Shown here one piece after another: positions 60,231 to 64,000 of a stretch of DNA of 64,000 nucleotides. The DNA is from Cytidiella melzeri (lineage: Eukaryota > Basidiomycota > Agaricomycetes > Polyporales > Irpicaceae), in contig JABYQR010000004.1 of the NCBI GenBank assembly GCA_022592445.1, positions 62,001 to 126,000 on the forward strand, read 5' to 3'. The position numbers and the translations under genes are program-made. Below the pieces are notes generated by a model. That model was not told the DNA's origin and did not search any database. It saw nothing but the letters and a program-made list of their open reading frames with translations. Each line of letters opens with the position of its first letter. Position 1 is the first letter of the stretch.

Positions 60231-61803
60231 TTACTTCAGCCCCTCTGAATTTGCAATTTGGTCTGCGCCACCCAAATTTGCTGCAAAACCTTCCCCAGCC
60301 CGCGGCCGACAGTGCATAAGGCTTGACCTGCGGTACTTTCGAGATGCAAGAGAAGAAAGCTCGATGCTAGATCCTAGTGGGTAAGCATGGGCGACGGACG
60401 CTGGGCGAAATCCAGTAAAGGGGCCGCCTGCAATAATAGGTCGTCCAGCAAAACGTCCGTGAAACGCCGGTGGGGCATAGCTACACCCGGTAGGCCGTTC
60501 TGGCTTTGTGAGCGGATGCCACAGGAGCACAGGAGAATCTATCACTGCCTTCTCAGCCTCAATCGCTCTGTGCACCGCTTGGGCAATTATAGCATCAAGC
60601 TCTTCTGGCAACCGCGATTGCCAGTGAAACCGCAGAGTAGGGGAAGGTTGTCTTGAATTTTTCGCGTTGTGCTGGAGGGCTGTGTGTTCCTTGCTTGATC
60701 TGGATGTACGGCGGTGTTCGCTGTTCTTGCGAGTGACAATGGCGTCGCTCTCGAGGTACGGTGTGGTTTCCGACGGGTCTCTGATAGATGAATGATGCCG
60801 CCTCCTAGTCAGTGCTTCCGGAACTAGCTGGCTGTGCGTCGGTAATGGATTTGGCTCATTTTTAGCTGAGGATAGGCCGCCTGATAACAAAGGTGACAGT
60901 TGGCAGACAATTCCGAAATTAAGTGAGGTGTCAGCCCACCATATTTAGCTATCGATGGATGTTGGCCAGAAGATTTGGAGGCTAATCGGCGTATCATGGC
61001 AGGACGTATATCCTCAATTGCAAAAGGACCCCTAGAACGTTTTGCGGGAGGGACAATTGGGTCCTGTAATTTGCGCTTTCTGGGCACAGACGATTGTTCC
61101 TGCTGACAGGACCCACGATGTGCATCCATGCGGACGATACCGCGAGTCACTCTGCCCTGTTACATCGCGTTGATCACAGCTCAGTAGTTAGGGGTTGGAT
61201 ACCACGTACCACGGCTGTTTTGCTTCCGAGAGCCTTGCCTGCTTCCTCGCGTGACTGTGTTTTCTTTTGGCTAGATGAGATGTTTTGCTGGTCCTTCGTC
61301 TCGGCACTGGATCTGAACTTCCCTCTCGAGCTCGCTCGAGTAGATACAAGGCGATGACCATCATCTCCCTGCTTGTCCAGAGGCAGGTGGTCGACGGTCG
61401 ATGATGGCCTGCTCATCGCCTGCCGTCCTCTCCGGCCGATTGTACTTTCATGCTGGAATACAGACTATGAAGTTGATCTCGATTTTTTGGCATTTGATAA
61501 AGGTCGACACACCTTCGCGGCGCACGCGTACAAGTTCGCTTGTGATAACCGCGAGATATTCCTCATGAATACTTGCGTTCGCAGAGATGGTTCACGGCTC
61601 TGTTGTGTACGAGTCGGTGACTGGCTTTCGCGACGCCTCCGCGGATGCTGTGCGGTAAGATGAGTGGCAAACCGCATCGTGTTCTGCAAGTCGAGAGATG
61701 CAACACTGAGGGTGAACGTTCGGGAATGGCATATGGGAGAATGATTTGGGCGTAGAATGCTGCTTGTTAAATGGAATGGCCATCTTTGTTTTCGGACAGT
61801 CAA
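60231..61803 (-). CDS. Basic protein of unknown function
   Basis: Four exons (61803-61513, 61452-61210, 61156-60940, 60880-60231) give about 466 residues. Junctions at 61209/61157 and 60939/60881 have good sites, the first with a ctaac branch motif; the first intron (61512-61453) removes an in-frame TAG. I do not recognise a family. The protein is rich in Arg, Ser and Lys, with VPRKRKLQDPIVPPAKRSRG, which looks like a bipartite nuclear localisation signal. Near the C terminus a helix, LPEELDAIIAQAVHRAIEAE, precedes a Pro/Gly-rich part. The start is uncertain; MRFATHL at 61677 is an alternative. Expression is not certain, as no known domain supports it. Confidence 0.5.
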
Positions 61804-62237
61804 GGTGGCCAGTGGCCAGTGGCCAAAACGAAAGGAGTGGCGGTCGTCGCGTCGCTACCTTGTGTGGTCGCACGTGCAGTTAAGCGCTATGCCAGCGTAC
61901 TTTGTCTTGACCATGTACAAAGTATTGTGTTGCCACCATAACAACACTCACGCTCGATGATGACATTGTCGTGAGGTTCCAATGTTGTTCATAGTATGTG
62001 CGACAATGGTCGAGGTTACAGGTCATGACAAATCTGAATAGTGTACCTGTAGAGCAGCTCACGCTGCAGAAGTTGTGGATAGCGCTCTGAATTCGGATCC
62101 GTTCAACTCATTGGCGAACCGCAACATTATTGCACGACTCCGATTCTCTATGAGAGTATATAGAGTAATTGAAGATCGGTAGGATGATGATATGCATGGC
62201 TCAGCAAAATCGCCGCCATCCTTCACGACAGTATCGT
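61804..62237. other. Intergenic, no gene seen
   Basis: 434 nt between two minus-strand genes. A short tandem tggccag run (about 61806-61823) is the only feature noticed. Confidence 0.4.
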
Positions 62238-64000
62238 CTACTTGTGTCGCTCCCGTTCATACACCTAAATAAACGACCTCATAGTGAGTATACAGCTTGC
62301 GTCCCACTAGGAGTTACGCCCGAGTTACCTCAAAGAAATTCCGGCGATGAGCTACATCAATCCCTCGGCAGCTGGTGAGATTGAGCCTCTCCAATTTTTT
62401 GCATGCATCGAGGATTGTCAATAAACCGGCACCTGCGAAGCAGCAAACTGTTATTGAGGTTGTTGTAACTTTGTGCGGTGATACGCACTTGTGATTTTCG
62501 TCGAACTGAGCTCCAAAACACGCAAAGATGTACAGCAGGATATATACACCGCTGCATTGTCGTCTATATTGGTGTTATTCAAAACTAAGCTTTCCAGAGG
62601 CGAAGGCCGCTCCTGATCCTCGTCATGAAGGAGACCCTGTAAATTTCTAGACCTGAAGAACGATAGGCCGGCTAAATTCAGATTCTATGCATGGGATCAG
62701 CAAAATTGAACATAAGGCATAGTTTTAACACACTTTACAGTTTCTGCCCACTTTTGCAACGAAGTCTACCAATGCGTATTGCGATACAGCGCCGAGTTTC
62801 AGGTTACCAGCGATGTTGACGTTCTCAAGCCGGTTGAAGTTAGATAGCTTGTCGGTCAGTTTGCACAAGGTGTCGTCTGTTAAGGTCATCGCGGTGGTGT
62901 TGTATACAGCTGCAGCAGAGCCCTCTCCTCTACCAAGCGCACCTATCGATAGCGTCTTGAGACTTGTCATACCGGTAACAACCTTCAACAAATCAGGACT
63001 AGAGATTTTGGTGGACGTCAAGGAAAGCTTTTCCAGTGTTGTGTTGTTCAACAACAGAGGTGGACGTCGTACTCCGGTGAATGATACATCTAATCGCCGG
63101 AGATTGGGGCAGGCTCTAAGAAAAGGCGCCAGCGAGAGGTCAGTAACAGAGGTTTGACGAAGTTTGAGCGTTTGTAGGTTCGGCAAAAGAAATGCCTCGT
63201 CCGTTGAAGTGGTTAGCTCGCTCCATAGTTTAGACACATTTGCGTCTGTCTGGCATAGATAACGTTTGACTAGGAACGGGACAGAGGAGCAAAGGATTCG
63301 AACTTACCCAATTTCCCATGCCAGCTACTTTTAGAACGCGAAGGCTTTTGCAGTTGCGGATCAATGATGCGAGAGAGATTGGCGTTACGGCCGTATAGCT
63401 GAAGTTCACTGTGTCCAACTGCGGGCAACTGGTAGCGGCAGCCTCAACTGTCCTTGGACCAACTTTCGTGCATTCGCTGGTTGATTGTTAATTACGGAGT
63501 GTTTCAGGCTTTATCAAATGTTGTAGACATACCGAAGTCCTAGAACTCGAAGATTGGGCAGCTTGCATATGACAGATGCGAAAGCGTCGTCGTGAATTTC
63601 CCGAAGGCCTCTGAGATCCATTACGCGAAGAATGTCGCAAGATCCTGAACGAGTAATAGCTAGTATGGTGGCTTTCTTTACTCCTGGTAAATCGTCGCCA
63701 AGAGCTAAAGTAGGCCCGCGTAACAGATACTAGAATGTCGTGAGCTATATCTCATAGCGGAACTATAGGCGACGAAAGACTTACTGTCGATATAAACTCA
63801 TGCGTCAGATATGTGGGGCATGACTCTCTAAGACTGGCCAGCAGCCGAGGCATCAGAGCCTCTGGAACGAACTGCAACTGCCGCTTCATAGAGTTCCACG
63901 CAGTGCCTTTTGTCGAAAGAGCGGTGAAGTTCAAGGCGAACAGTCGAATGCACAATGTAGATAAGGGGGGTATATGAGAGCTGTGCAGCTGTCTCGTTGA
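62238..64000 (-). CDS. Leucine-rich-repeat (RNI-like) protein, 5' end beyond window
   Basis: Exons from the right edge: 64000-63785, 63729-63533, 63476-63308, 63249-62734, 62684-62490, 62432-62329, 62264-62238, all in phase, giving about 470 residues of the C-terminal part. The reading frame is open at the edge, so the N terminus is missing. Many repeats have the RNI/F-box-LRR pattern (LRVMDLRGLREIHDDAFA, LDTVNFSYTAVTPISLASLI, LESLVLNNTNIDDNAAVYI, LRVLELSSTKITSAGLL). The end, LNLTSCRGIDVAHRRNFFE, then VYERERHK, resembles Rad7-like or F-box-associated LRR proteins. Such proteins often select substrates for ubiquitin ligases, but an F-box, if present, would lie outside. The last coding exon is 27 nt. 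Confidence 0.85.

Noticed and set aside
63285..63310. ggattcgaa sequence resembling a tRNA T-loop
   Set aside because: It sits in an intron of the LRR gene, and no acceptor or anticodon stem can be formed around it.

Overview
This window looks like nuclear DNA of a filamentous basidiomycete, most likely an Agaricomycete and probably a wood or litter decayer. The genes are dense, on both strands, and cut by many short GT-AG introns (mostly 45-65 nt). Protein features fit fungi: elongator and COMPASS subunits, an Rsp5-adaptor-like SPRY protein, a SUR7-type membrane protein, and a secreted GH74 enzyme with a C-terminal fungal cellulose-binding module. No prokaryotic, viral or plasmid signature is visible. 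Exon joins were worked out by hand from splice sites and reading phase; in most named genes every junction keeps frame and restores the expected family motif, which is the main support for the models.

Layout. 0-8 kb: an unrecognised disordered protein, a 13-exon dienelactone hydrolase convergent with an ALDH3-type aldehyde dehydrogenase, then tef1 (EF-1alpha) with a likely leader intron. 8-17 kb: a PAS-kinase-like protein kinase, ribosomal protein eL32, a MEMO family protein, a histidine phosphatase, and an Stm1/SERBP1-like ribosome-binding protein. 17-26 kb: a very long Spp1/Cfp1-like PHD protein, Elp5, a tRNA-Ser(UGA) with a 9-nt intron, LSm1, and a four-helix SUR7-like protein. 26-44 kb: a Ser-rich unknown, mitochondrial aspartate aminotransferase, cytosolic aspartyl-tRNA synthetase, an Ssh4/Ear1-like ubiquitin-ligase adaptor, a single-pass membrane protein, Snf4 (AMPK gamma), a SAM methyltransferase, an Mtm1-like mitochondrial carrier and a Vam7-like SNARE. 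44-64 kb: the GH74-CBM1 enzyme, a small secreted cationic protein behind a duplicated upstream segment, a broken SUR7-like gene, a large LRR-RhoGEF, two hairpin-forming repeat elements, an amino-acid permease, an unknown basic protein, and an LRR protein that runs off the right edge.

Most genes are housekeeping and do not form a pathway cluster. The accessory part is 44-62 kb, where the secreted proteins, the duplication, the pseudogene and the inverted-repeat elements lie. I found no convincing new multi-gene system. The points most worth checking are the His at the SNARE zero layer of the Vam7-like protein, the small secreted protein, the paired hairpin elements, the broken SUR7-like gene, and several very small exons (6, 9, 14 and 16 nt).
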